26,406 nt of DNA from Bacteroidota bacterium (GTDB lineage: Bacteria > Bacteroidota > Ignavibacteria > UBA10030 > UBA8401), in assembly GCA_023229405.1 (NCBI GenBank), contig JALNZH010000015.1:1-26406 (forward strand). Reading direction: 5' to 3'. The notes under the pieces are model-generated. The model did no database searches. It saw nothing but the letters and a program-made list of their open reading frames with translations, and had not been told where the DNA came from. Each line of letters starts with the position of its first letter. Position 1 is the first letter of the stretch. The translations under genes and the position numbers were made by a program. Shown one piece after another: positions 1-7,341 of this stretch.

Positions 1-775
1 TCAGAACTACCTCACAATCCGTATTTGTTTTAATCCAGTCGATCACCCTGGCAAGTTTGGGCAACGGAAACCGGCGCGTTTCATCCAACGTGCCAAAATG
101 GACGCCAATTTTTAATCCGTTACCAGAAAAATGAAGCGATTGATAGATTTTGTTCGCTTCACTCTGTTCGTCTTCATCAATCGAAAGATCGTATTCGTAC
201 CCATCGGCAGGAACGCCGATTGCTTTGACGATATCCAGATTATGTTCAATCTCCAATTGATGTTGTGAAGACCGGGGTGTTAACACATTATAAATCTTTT
301 CCGGTAGATCGGAATCAAGTTTCAGATGATTCGGACCGATAATGTACTTCGCTTTACTTAGTACGGCGATGATATCAGAAGAAACGGAACGTGAAATTGT
401 ATTCAGGACTATGGCACAATCATACCCCCCATCTCTTCTCAACTGGTCTAAGAAAAGGGAGAACATCTGCACATTCCATTTTTTCAGTTTTTCGTAGAAG
501 ACAATAATTTCATCTACATGCGGATTGTCCCATATGACGGGTACAGTATATTCACGAACAACCACGCCAATATACGCGTTGGGAAATCGTTTACGAACTG
601 CACGGATCGTCGGTGTTATTATCAGAAGGTCACCAAGCTGGTCATGTTGGCGAACAATAAGAATTCTATTAAACCTGTTAATAGGGAGTTCGCGAGGCGA
701 GATCATTCTGCCAGATCGGAAGAGGCCGATGAGCTGTACCAACAGCCGTTTCAGGAACCGTTCTATCATCCTCAT
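1..775 (-). CDS. Glycosyltransferase family 9 (heptosyltransferase-like), C-terminus cut by window edge
   Basis: The frame is open from an ATG at 775 to the left edge, giving about 258 residues without a stop. Near residue 37 it reads RILIVRQHDQLGDLL, followed by TPTIRAVRKRFP. This is the N-terminal Rossmann signature of ADP-heptose:LPS heptosyltransferase-type (GT9) enzymes, in which the QLGDLL loop lies at the acceptor site. Further on, VHFGTLDETRRFP matches the start of the C-terminal donor-binding domain. Family members add a sugar from a nucleotide donor to lipopolysaccharide core or another envelope glycan on the cytoplasmic face of the inner membrane. The ATG overlaps the stop of the upstream small membrane protein gene (ATGA), so the two are probably translationally coupled. 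The exact sugar and acceptor cannot be read from the sequence. Confidence 0.88.
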   Translation of the reverse strand, partial: MRMIERFLKRLLVQLIGLFRSGRMISPRELPINRFNRILIVRQHDQLGDLLIITPTIRAVRKRFPNAYIGVVVREYTVPVIWDNPHVDEIIVFYEKLKKWNVQMFSLFLDQLRRDGGYDCAIVLNTISRSVSSDIIAVLSKAKYIIGPNHLKLDSDLPEKIYNVLTPRSSQHQLEIEHNLDIVKAIGVPADGYEYDLSIDEDEQSEANKIYQSLHFSGNGLKIGVHFGTLDETRRFPLPKLARVIDWIKTNTDCEVVL

Positions 776-963
776 GGCTTGTCTTTGATCTCCTCATACG
801 GGATATCTTCAATGGGATGAGAACGATGAATCGCTGCACCGGTACGGCGGTTCAATACATCTTTGTTCGGCGTGAACATCAGGCGAACGGCACGCATCAC
901 AAGTCCGAGAATCTTCGCTGCGAAAAAAACGATGATCATCCAAATGATGAAGCGTACCATCAC
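772..963 (-). CDS. Small single-pass membrane protein
   Basis: This 63-residue product has a strongly hydrophobic N-terminus (about residues 3-25, FIIWMIIVFFAAKILGLVM). A basic, polar stretch follows, and the tail is acidic (DIPYEEIKDKP). One N-terminal membrane helix with a cytoplasmic tail is the likely topology. The acidic EEIK ending recalls small Bacteroidota membrane proteins of the DUF4834 type, but that is only a resemblance. The start may be GTG at 963 or ATG at 960. Both overlap the upstream kinase stop, and an AAAGGAAA ribosome site sits just ahead of either. The stop overlaps the glycosyltransferase start. Its position inside an overlapping gene chain argues that it is real. No function is assigned. 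Confidence 0.7.
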   Translation of the reverse strand: MMVRFIIWMIIVFFAAKILGLVMRAVRLMFTPNKDVLNRRTGAAIHRSHPIEDIPYEEIKDKP

Positions 964-1631
964 GACTTTCCTTTGGTTTTCGGATTATAGTATTCCACCG
1001 GAGCTTTATCCTTCCGCAGAATCTGCGTGAGCAGATCTTCAAAATCTTCCGGTTCATTCACAAAATCTATCTCCGTTGAATTGATAATGAGCAATGGCGC
1101 GGATTTATAACGAAAGAAGAAATAATTATACGCTTCATTCAGGTCCTTGATATATTCTTCGGACATGTTTTCTTCAAAACTTCTTCCCCGTTTTTTGATG
1201 TTTGTCATCAAGCGGTCCGCGCTGGACTGCAAGTACACCACCAGATCCGGCGTCGGAATATTCTTTTCAATGGTTGTAATTAGTGATTCATACAATTTTA
1301 GTTCATCATCCTGCAATGTGAGATACGCAAAGATTTTGTCCTTATCGAAAATATAATCCGAGACCAGGAATTCATGGAACAGATCACCCTGAAAAAGCTC
1401 TTGCTGCTGTTTATATCGGCTGAGCAGGAAAAAGATCTGTGTTTGAAAAGCATAGTGTTCCGGATCCTCGTAAAATTTCGCAAGAAACGGATTCTCTTCG
1501 AATTTTTCCAGAACAAGTTTTGCTTGAAGGCGCTCGGTAATCATCTTTGCCAGCGTCGTTTTGCCAGCGCCGATAACCCCTTCGATGGCGATATAGCGTA
1601 TGTCAGACGGTCGGGTTTGTAATTGAATCAT
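960..1631 (-). CDS. Deoxynucleoside kinase (dNK/dGK family)
   Basis: This 223-residue protein starts with RYIAIEGVIGAGKTT, a P-loop (GVIGAGKT, residues 18-25) preceded by the IEG strand typical of deoxynucleoside kinases. It continues with FQTQIFFLLSRYKQ and SDYIFDKDKIFAYLTL, the substrate-site helices and the motif that replaces ERS in the bacterial subfamily. KKRGRSFE is the LID region that closes on ATP. The enzyme would phosphorylate deoxynucleosides in salvage; substrate choice (dA/dG or broader) cannot be read here. Its ATG at 1631 lies 29 bases inside the end of folK, and no in-frame start precedes the P-loop other than this one. The stop overlaps the next gene. This folK-kinase adjacency suggests shared control of nucleotide and folate supply. 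Confidence 0.92.
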   Translation of the reverse strand: MIQLQTRPSDIRYIAIEGVIGAGKTTLAKMITERLQAKLVLEKFEENPFLAKFYEDPEHYAFQTQIFFLLSRYKQQQELFQGDLFHEFLVSDYIFDKDKIFAYLTLQDDELKLYESLITTIEKNIPTPDLVVYLQSSADRLMTNIKKRGRSFEENMSEEYIKDLNEAYNYFFFRYKSAPLLIINSTEIDFVNEPEDFEDLLTQILRKDKAPVEYYNPKTKGKS

Positions 1632-2148
1632 TGATCAATGCAAGCAATTGTGATGTGTGCATTTCAGAATACGCCACACCGTGTCGATCGGATGTTTCGT
1701 TGTTTAATTCTTCTATATTTATCTGCACGACCGGGTGCACCATCTTCGGCGCGATATCGGATAACGGCTGCAGGACGAATTTTCTATTCACCAGTTCGGC
1801 ATGTGGAAGCCTGATGGCATCTGTATTTAGGACAACCGAATCGAAAAAAAGTAAATCGATGTCGATCTCACGCGGCCCCCATCGTTCCGAGTCGGTTCTG
1901 CCGATTTCTTTTTCCAACCATTTCATCTTAGCATGAAATTGTTCTACCGACAGATCCGTTCTGACCGAGAGCGCGCAGTTCAGAAATTCGCTCTGAGGAA
2001 TATTCCCGACTGGCTCCGTTTCGTACACGTTCGATACGGCATCAACCACCGTCTTCTCAAAATCCGTAATGCCGCGAATGGCAGCGGCGATAAATTCCAC
2101 TCTGTGACCGACGTTCGAACCAAGACCAAGATAGACCGTGTGTTTCAT
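1603..2148 (-). CDS. folK: 2-amino-4-hydroxy-6-hydroxymethyldihydropteridine pyrophosphokinase
   Basis: This 181-residue protein has the HPPK hallmarks in order: VYLGLGSNVGHR at the N-terminus, YETEPVG, then RWGPREIDIDLLFFD with the Mg-binding acidic pair, and LPHAELVNRKFVLQPLSDIAP. HPPK transfers pyrophosphate from ATP to 6-hydroxymethyl-7,8-dihydropterin, the step before dihydropteroate synthase in folate synthesis. The length is normal. The gene begins 3 bases after the stop of folB, the enzyme that makes its substrate, and its 3' end overlaps the deoxynucleoside kinase by 29 bases. Co-transcription from an upstream promoter, perhaps that of gltX, is likely. The C-terminal roughly 25 residues are poorly conserved in this family, so the overlap does not touch the catalytic core. 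Confidence 0.96.
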   Translation of the reverse strand: MKHTVYLGLGSNVGHRVEFIAAAIRGITDFEKTVVDAVSNVYETEPVGNIPQSEFLNCALSVRTDLSVEQFHAKMKWLEKEIGRTDSERWGPREIDIDLLFFDSVVLNTDAIRLPHAELVNRKFVLQPLSDIAPKMVHPVVQINIEELNNETSDRHGVAYSEMHTSQLLALINDSITNPTV

Positions 2149-2151
2149 TGT

Positions 2152-2526
2152 TTACCGTACTGTTTTTATTTGTACTTCAATCGTATCCACCACTCCGTGT
2201 ACCGGCGCTCCGGGTTTCCGGACGCGAACGATTGTCTGCTGCACCTTCGGAAACGCCGCAATAATGCCGGTACCAATTGAATGCGCCAGCGCTTCGATCA
2301 GATAATATTTCTTTCCCATGACGATCGATTTCATTAATGCATACACTTTTTCATAATTCACTGTCTCATCAAGATTGTCCGTTTGTTTTGCTGCCGTAAG
2401 ATCACAGTGCAGTTCGACATCGATCTCAAACTTACCTCCGAGGCTTTGTTCGTCGGACATGGCACCGTGATACGCGTAAAAAACAGCGTTATGCAATTTT
2501 ATGATATCGAGTGTATATTTTGACAT
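2152..2526 (-). CDS. folB: Dihydroneopterin aldolase
   Basis: This 124-residue protein has the FolB pattern: IKLHNAVFYAYHGAMSDEQSLGGKFEIDVEL at the N-terminus (tunnel-fold strand and substrate-binding residues), DETVNYEKVY with the central Glu/Tyr region, LIEALAHSIG with the pterin-anchoring Glu, and VRVRKPGAPVHG carrying the catalytic Lys. It converts 7,8-dihydroneopterin to 6-hydroxymethyl-7,8-dihydropterin and glycolaldehyde, the substrate of FolK encoded 3 bases downstream. No clear Shine-Dalgarno precedes the ATG at 2526. It lies 33 bases after the end of the DUF6265-like gene. The gene belongs to the minus-strand run that starts with gltX. Confidence 0.95.
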   Translation of the reverse strand: MSKYTLDIIKLHNAVFYAYHGAMSDEQSLGGKFEIDVELHCDLTAAKQTDNLDETVNYEKVYALMKSIVMGKKYYLIEALAHSIGTGIIAAFPKVQQTIVRVRKPGAPVHGVVDTIEVQIKTVR

Positions 2527-2559
2527 AGTGTTTGAATATATCGAAGCAAGGATCGAGAA

Positions 2560-3018
2560 TCAATTTTTGATTTTTCTGTAGGGAAAGTCAATGCTTCGTT
2601 TTGCCCCATTGATCATGCCTTCAATGCGGGCAATCAATGAATCTTCCGAAACTCTTCGATAGATGATCCGCTGCGGAAAATCATGCCGAAGGTTCTCAAA
2701 GACAACGGACATCTGTTGCAAAACAATACGTCGGAATGAGCCGCCCTCTTGTTCCGATGGCTGTGCGCAAAAATAAATATTGCCGACGGAATCTTGTTCT
2801 ACTGTAACAAATTCGTGTTCAATTGTTTTTCAATTCTTCACAGTCCTGCTGACGGAAAACATTGTATTGCCAGCAGGCTCCAGCCACATTTTCTCCATTT
2901 GCCGTTCACCTTTCTGCATCTCCCACTGTCCTGTTAACCAGGAAAATTCGGAAACAGAATATTTCTGTTGTGAAATACCCAAGACACTGACGGACAAAAA
3001 CTTTATCCAGCAATTCAT
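2560..3018 (-). pseudogene. DUF6265-like protein interrupted by one in-frame TGA
   Basis: Reading one frame from the ATG at 3018 to a TGA at 2560 gives 152 codons with a single internal stop at 2830-2832. The first part holds FSWLTGQWEMQKG, EKMWLEPAGNTMFSVSRTVKN. The part after the stop continues at once with KTIEHEFVTVEQD, IYFCAQPSEQEGGSF, VVFENLRHDFPQRIIYRR, and ends SIDFPYRKIKN. Together they follow the whole DUF6265 pattern (WLxGxW, W.EP.G, R.V.(N/D)G, HDFPQRI.Y). The stop sits where family members have Gly, so GGA to TGA would explain it; there is no frameshift. The start overlaps the gltX stop (ATGA). The N-terminus has a short hydrophobic run (FLSVSVLGIS), perhaps a weak export signal. 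Function is unknown. Recent pseudogene, stop read-through and sequencing error are all possible. Confidence 0.82.
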
Positions 3019-4439
3019 CGTAACATTTCCAATGCTTTCTGAATCCTGCGAACAACTCGTTCCCTTCCCAGAACTTCCGCCATATGAAACAGTGACGGAC
3101 CATTTGCTGCACCGGAGACAGCCAGACGCATCGGATGTATCAGTTTACCGGCGCCAACTTGAAATTCATCCGCCGTGGTACGCAGCGCCGTCTCAACCGA
3201 GGCAGCATCGAACAGGACCAACGTTTGCAGTCGTTCAATGAGTTTGGCAATATACCCGGTGGTTTCGGGTTTCCAATTTTTTGCTCTGGAAGTTTCATCA
3301 TACGATAACGGATCTTCATAGAAATAAGGGCAAGAAGTGACGAAATCATCCGTGACAACCACCCGTTCTTTCATTAAACCAATCACTTGCTGCAGATATT
3401 CGTCGGAAAACGAATCCCATCCTTTTAATTTTAATAACGGTTTGATCAACGGCAACAATTTCGATTCCGACTGCAATTTAATATGCTGCTGATTCATCCA
3501 ATTCAACTTTTCAATATTGAAAACCGCACCTGCTTTTCCGACCCGTTCAATGGAAAATTCTTTCACTAACTCTTCCATCGAAAAAATCTCCCGTTCGTCG
3601 CCAGGATTCCAACCGAGAAATGCGACAAAATTCACCAACGCGTCTTTGAGATATCCTTTCGCACGGTAATCTTCCACCGCTACATCCCCCTGGCGTTTGC
3701 TTAATTTACTTTTGTCGGGATTCAACAACAGCGGAAGGTGCGCAAACTTCGGTTTTTCCCATCCGAAATATTGATACAGCAGAATATGTTTTGGTGTGCT
3801 GGGAAGCCATTCTTCTCCACGAATAACGTGACTCACCGCCATGGTATGATCATCGACAACAACAGCAAGATGGTATGTCGGGAAACCGTCGGATTTCAAC
3901 AAGACTTGATCATCGATCGTTGAAAATGCAATTGACACATCTCCGCGTACTTCATCATGAAATTGAAGCTCTCCGTCGTCTGGAATTTTCATCCGGATAA
4001 CATTTGGTTCACCCGCTGATACACGTCTGCGTGCTTCGTCCATAGAAATATTTCTGCAGTGACGGTCGTACATAGTTCCGCCCTCCGCTTTCAGACGTTC
4101 CAGACGTTCCGGTGTACAGAAACAATGGTACGCTTTCCCCTGGTCAACCAATTGTTTCACATGCTCATGATAGATTGGAAGACGTTGGGATTGGATATAT
4201 GGTCCGTACACTCCCTCTTTCCCCGGTCCTTCGTCAAACTCTACGCCCGCCCACTCGAGTGCATCGATCAATTTTTCCGTCGCCCCTTCCACTTTGCGCG
4301 ATTGATCGGTATCTTCGATGCGAAGAATGAATGTCCCTTGATGTTGCTTTGCGAAAAGGTATGCATATAACGCGGTGCGAAGTCCGCCGACATGAAGATA
4401 TCCTGTGGGTGATGGTGCGAAACGTGTACGAACGAACAT
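3015..4439 (-). CDS. gltX: Glutamyl-tRNA synthetase
   Basis: This 474-residue class I aminoacyl-tRNA synthetase opens RTRFAPSPTGYLHVGGLRTA, with HVGG (residues 16-19) as the HIGH motif. The KMSKS loop is KLSKR (245-249). Between them are ILRIEDTD, YDRHCR and the GEEWLPSTPKH segment, all GluRS hallmarks. The C-terminal part is the alpha-helical anticodon-binding domain. The enzyme charges tRNA(Glu) with glutamate in the cytoplasm. Without gatCAB or glnS in view I cannot say whether it also charges tRNA(Gln). It is the first gene of the minus-strand run and is separated from a divergent RNA methyltransferase by 92 AT-rich bases that should hold both promoters. Its stop overlaps the start of the DUF6265-like gene. 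Confidence 0.97.
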   Translation of the reverse strand: MFVRTRFAPSPTGYLHVGGLRTALYAYLFAKQHQGTFILRIEDTDQSRKVEGATEKLIDALEWAGVEFDEGPGKEGVYGPYIQSQRLPIYHEHVKQLVDQGKAYHCFCTPERLERLKAEGGTMYDRHCRNISMDEARRRVSAGEPNVIRMKIPDDGELQFHDEVRGDVSIAFSTIDDQVLLKSDGFPTYHLAVVVDDHTMAVSHVIRGEEWLPSTPKHILLYQYFGWEKPKFAHLPLLLNPDKSKLSKRQGDVAVEDYRAKGYLKDALVNFVAFLGWNPGDEREIFSMEELVKEFSIERVGKAGAVFNIEKLNWMNQQHIKLQSESKLLPLIKPLLKLKGWDSFSDEYLQQVIGLMKERVVVTDDFVTSCPYFYEDPLSYDETSRAKNWKPETTGYIAKLIERLQTLVLFDAASVETALRTTADEFQVGAGKLIHPMRLAVSGAANGPSLFHMAEVLGRERVVRRIQKALEMLR

Positions 4440-4531
4440 GAAATGAACAACCTTTCGATAGAAGCTGAAGAATCAATAAACTGATATTTTAATAAACAAA
4501 AATACCAAACTTTTGCTATACTTCAAAGAAC

Positions 4532-5347
4532 ATGATCACTGCCGTACACCATATTACATCACTCGATCTTCCGGTATTGGAACCTTTTAAAACGCTTCGG
4601 CGTCCGATCGAACATCTGCAGCAAGGCATCTTCGTAGCCGAAGGGGAAAAAGTGATTGTGCGGTTGTTGGAGAGCTCGTTAACCGTTCTGTCCATTCTTC
4701 TTTCGCAAGATTGGTTCGACAAACATCATTCATTGATTGAATCGAACCGGAATGGAATTATCGTTTATCTTGGGGAGAAAAAACTTCTCGAAACGATCGT
4801 CGGGCATGAATTGCATCAATCAATTATGGGTCTGGGAACGGTTCCGGACCAACTGCATGCCGGATATCTAACGGAACGGCAAAACAAACGTTCTCTCTAT
4901 GTTCTGGTGGATGGAATTACCAATGCGGAAAATATGGGTGTGATCGTTCGGAATTGTGTTTGCTTCAACGTGGATGCATTGCTGGTGTTGCCCTCTTCAT
5001 GCGATCCCTATTTACGACGTTCCGTCCGAAATTCCATGGGAAATATCTTTCAACTGCCGGTTATTTATATCCGGAATACTACCGAAGAGATTCGTTTATT
5101 GCAGGAAAGCGGAATTCGGTTTATTGCCGCACATCCGCATTCTTCCAGTGTGAAAATTCAACAATCCAAGAAAGCTGAAAAGTGCTGTATTGTTCTTGGT
5201 GCGGAGGGTCATGGAATTTCATCAGAGGTGCTGGGACTTTGTGATGAATTTGTCACAATCCCGATGCGTCCGGGAGTGGATTCGCTCAATGTGGCAAGCG
5301 CCAGTGCGGTTCTTCTGTGGGAGTTACAAAAAACAATGAAACCATGA
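4532..5347 (+). CDS. TrmH/SpoU family 2'-O-ribose RNA methyltransferase
   Basis: This 271-residue protein has the three SPOUT (trefoil-knot) motifs. Motif 1 is NAENMGVIVRN (131-141) with the catalytic Arg. Motif 2 is VLGAEGHGIS (221-230). Motif 3 is IPMRPGVDSLNVASASAV (243-260), which wraps the S-adenosylmethionine. The N-terminal roughly 100 residues (GIFVAEGEKVIVRLLES) form the substrate-binding domain found in TrmH/RlmB-like enzymes. It should methylate a ribose 2'-OH in rRNA or tRNA; the target nucleotide cannot be predicted from sequence. It is monocistronic, divergent from gltX, and converges on the epimerase gene with 31 bases between stops. The ribosome-binding site before the ATG is weak. 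Confidence 0.92.
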   Translation: MITAVHHITSLDLPVLEPFKTLRRPIEHLQQGIFVAEGEKVIVRLLESSLTVLSILLSQDWFDKHHSLIESNRNGIIVYLGEKKLLETIVGHELHQSIMGLGTVPDQLHAGYLTERQNKRSLYVLVDGITNAENMGVIVRNCVCFNVDALLVLPSSCDPYLRRSVRNSMGNIFQLPVIYIRNTTEEIRLLQESGIRFIAAHPHSSSVKIQQSKKAEKCCIVLGAEGHGISSEVLGLCDEFVTIPMRPGVDSLNVASASAVLLWELQKTMKP

Positions 5348-5378
5348 TGGATGATTATGGCTTCAGCGGAAACAACGA

Positions 5379-6506
5379 TTAACCGATCTTCTTTACGCCG
5401 ATTCCAGGTTCATCACTCAGCACCAGTTTTCCTTCTTTCACAATCGTACCAGTAAATGCGTCATTTTTAATCAACAGCATACCGTCAAGATCAGCCCAAT
5501 CCACCATTGGCGACAAATGTGACGCGGCCGAAATTGCGCACGATGTTTCCGTCATACAACCGAACATCACCTTCATATTATTTGCCCGTGCTAATGTAAT
5601 CATCTTGTGCGCTTCCCGCATACCTGTGCATTTCATCAACTTAATAACGATGCCGCTGTATGCCCCTTTAACACTCGCAATATCCGCCAACCGCTGACAA
5701 CTTTCGTCCGCCAGAATCGGCAGAGGACTTCGTTCCGTTAGCCACGCATGATCATCATACCGTTCTTTTGCCATCGGCTGTTCAATGTACACCACTCCTT
5801 GTTCCTTCAGCCAATGAATCATATCCAGTGCATAGAATTTGTCCTTCCACCCCTGGTTCGGGTCCGCCGTTAGTGGAACATTAGTTACTGCCCGGACAGA
5901 TTCGATCATTTCTCTATCATTATCCTTTCCCAGTTTTACTTTCAAGATCTTAAACCCGACAGCTTCTTTAGTTTTTTCGCGAACAACGTTAGCTTTGTCG
6001 ATACCAATGGTAAAAGTTGTATTCGGCGCTTTTGTTTTATCATATCCCCAAATATTATACCACGGCTGACCGATCAATTTCCCTACAAGATCATGCAACG
6101 CGATATCGACAGATGCTTTTGCGGCAGTATTGTGAAATGCCAGCGAATCGATATCAGCAAGAATCGATTCCAGATCGAACGGATTGCCGTACTTTGAAAT
6201 GTCCACTCGTTTAAGAAATGCCATCACACTTTCTTGCGATTCACCCAGATATGGAGGCATCGAAGCTTCGCCATATCCCACAATACCGTCATATTCAATT
6301 TCCACAAGTACCACCGGTGTCGTTGTGCGACTTAATGATGCGACGGTAAACACATGTTTTAATTCCAGCGTATACGGACGGAAGGTCATTTTCATCTTTT
6401 TGGTCCCCTGTGTATTGAAGGCAAAAGACGGAATCGATGAAAAGATAGAACTTGCAGCAACAAGTGATACGGTTCTTTGAAAAAAAGAGCGGCGTGATTT
6501 ATTCAT
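5379..6506 (-). CDS. Dipeptide epimerase (enolase superfamily) with Tat-type signal peptide
   Basis: From the ATG at 6506 the protein has 375 residues. Its catalytic set matches the muconate-lactonizing subgroup, as in L-Ala-D/L-Glu epimerases: K189-x-K191 (KVK), metal ligands D215, E242 and D267, K289 on the opposite face, and D339-x-D341 (DLD). The enzyme should epimerise a dipeptide at the alpha carbon, most likely from peptidoglycan turnover. The N-terminus MNKSRRSFFQR, then a hydrophobic stretch ending SFAF, is a twin-arginine export signal, which is unusual for a family best known in the cytoplasm. I chose 6506 because GGGAG lies 5 bases upstream. An in-frame ATG at 6569 would add 21 residues ahead of the signal. 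True substrate is uncertain. Confidence 0.9.
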   Translation of the reverse strand: MNKSRRSFFQRTVSLVAASSIFSSIPSFAFNTQGTKKMKMTFRPYTLELKHVFTVASLSRTTTPVVLVEIEYDGIVGYGEASMPPYLGESQESVMAFLKRVDISKYGNPFDLESILADIDSLAFHNTAAKASVDIALHDLVGKLIGQPWYNIWGYDKTKAPNTTFTIGIDKANVVREKTKEAVGFKILKVKLGKDNDREMIESVRAVTNVPLTADPNQGWKDKFYALDMIHWLKEQGVVYIEQPMAKERYDDHAWLTERSPLPILADESCQRLADIASVKGAYSGIVIKLMKCTGMREAHKMITLARANNMKVMFGCMTETSCAISAASHLSPMVDWADLDGMLLIKNDAFTGTIVKEGKLVLSDEPGIGVKKIG

Positions 6507-6579
6507 GTGATCTCCCGATAGGCGGATATTCGAAGTAATTCGTACCTGAGTATATAAAATAATTCCCAATAAATCACTG

Positions 6580-6596
6580 GTAACAATTCCTTAACA
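6580..6596 (+). promoter_or_regulatory. Possible Pho-type direct repeat ahead of phosphate uptake genes
   Basis: GTAACA (6580-6585) and TTAACA (6591-6596) are two near-identical hexamers starting exactly 11 bases apart, about 85 bases before the DUF47-PiT genes. Response regulators of the PhoB/PhoP type bind tandem direct repeats with an 11-base period, and TTAACA is the Bacillus PhoP half-site. The match is two repeats only, in an AT-rich divergent region, so chance cannot be excluded. Confidence 0.3.
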
Positions 6597-6678
6597 CTTT
6601 GGGTCTTTCTTTTTACTTCAATCTTGTTTATGTTTACGCAAGAAAATTGTCCATCACCCACAACCAAATTAGAATCCT

Positions 6679-7323
6679 ATGCGTATCGACAGACTGATTC
6701 AAGCATTACTCCCCCACGATGATAAATTCTTTAATTTATTCGATAAACTATCGACTACGATTCTGGAAGGTGCCGATACGCTGCGGACATTACCCTCATT
6801 GCCGAAAAGTGAACGGGAAACGACGGTAATGAAAATCCAGGGAATAGAGCGCAAAGCTGACACGATCACCCATGAAATTTTCACAGAATTGAACAGTACG
6901 TTTGTGACTCCTCTCGACAGAGAAGATATCCACGTTCTTGCTTCTGCGATGGATGATGTTATTGACTTAATCGACGGAAGCGCCAACCGATTTTTCCTTT
7001 ACAAAATCAAAAAGAATTCCGCAGATATACAACGTTTGACAGAAATTGTCTATCAATGTGCTATTGAAATTCAAAGGGGTGTATTGCTAATCACCGATAC
7101 GCGCAGAGCTGAAGAATTAAGAAAGATCCTTCACAAAATCAACCAATACGAAAATGATGCTGACACTATTTTCGACCAGGCAATTGCAGAATTATTCGAA
7201 AAGGAATCGGATGCTATCGAATTAATTAAAACAAAAGAAGTCCTGGTCACACTGGAAACAGCCACGGACAAGTGCGAAGATGTTGCCAACGTGCTTGAAT
7301 CGATCATGATCAAAAACGCATAA
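6679..7323 (+). CDS. DUF47 / PhoU-like protein partner of PiT transporter
   Basis: This 214-residue, almost wholly helical protein has no signal or membrane segment. It begins LLPHDDKFFNLFDKLS and contains IERKADTITHEIFTELNSTFVTPLDREDIHVLASAMDDVIDLIDG, the hallmark of the DUF47 family (PhoU-related metal-binding four-helix bundles). The later segment INQYENDADTIFDQAIAELFE repeats the E-x-x-A-D metal-site pattern. Members are usually encoded next to PiT permeases and are thought to control them. That is the case here: the permease follows 18 bases later. A role as cytoplasmic regulator of phosphate uptake is inferred from the family and this pairing. Confidence 0.93.
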   Translation: MRIDRLIQALLPHDDKFFNLFDKLSTTILEGADTLRTLPSLPKSERETTVMKIQGIERKADTITHEIFTELNSTFVTPLDREDIHVLASAMDDVIDLIDGSANRFFLYKIKKNSADIQRLTEIVYQCAIEIQRGVLLITDTRRAEELRKILHKINQYENDADTIFDQAIAELFEKESDAIELIKTKEVLVTLETATDKCEDVANVLESIMIKNA

Positions 7324-7341
7324 GAGAGTGAAGGAATAGTA

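Noticed and set aside
2830..2832. In-frame TGA read as selenocysteine or a recoded glycine codon
   Set aside because: Several neighbouring genes end at TGA, the family has Gly rather than Cys at this place, and I saw no obvious downstream hairpin for selenocysteine insertion.
4440..4531. TATACT at 4517-4522 as the promoter of the RNA methyltransferase
   Set aside because: It would place the transcript start only a few bases from the ATG, and no -35-like sequence lies at the right distance.
6507..6569. N-terminal extension of the dipeptide epimerase
   Set aside because: It would bury the Tat signal 21 residues in. The ATG at 6506 has GGGAG at proper spacing.
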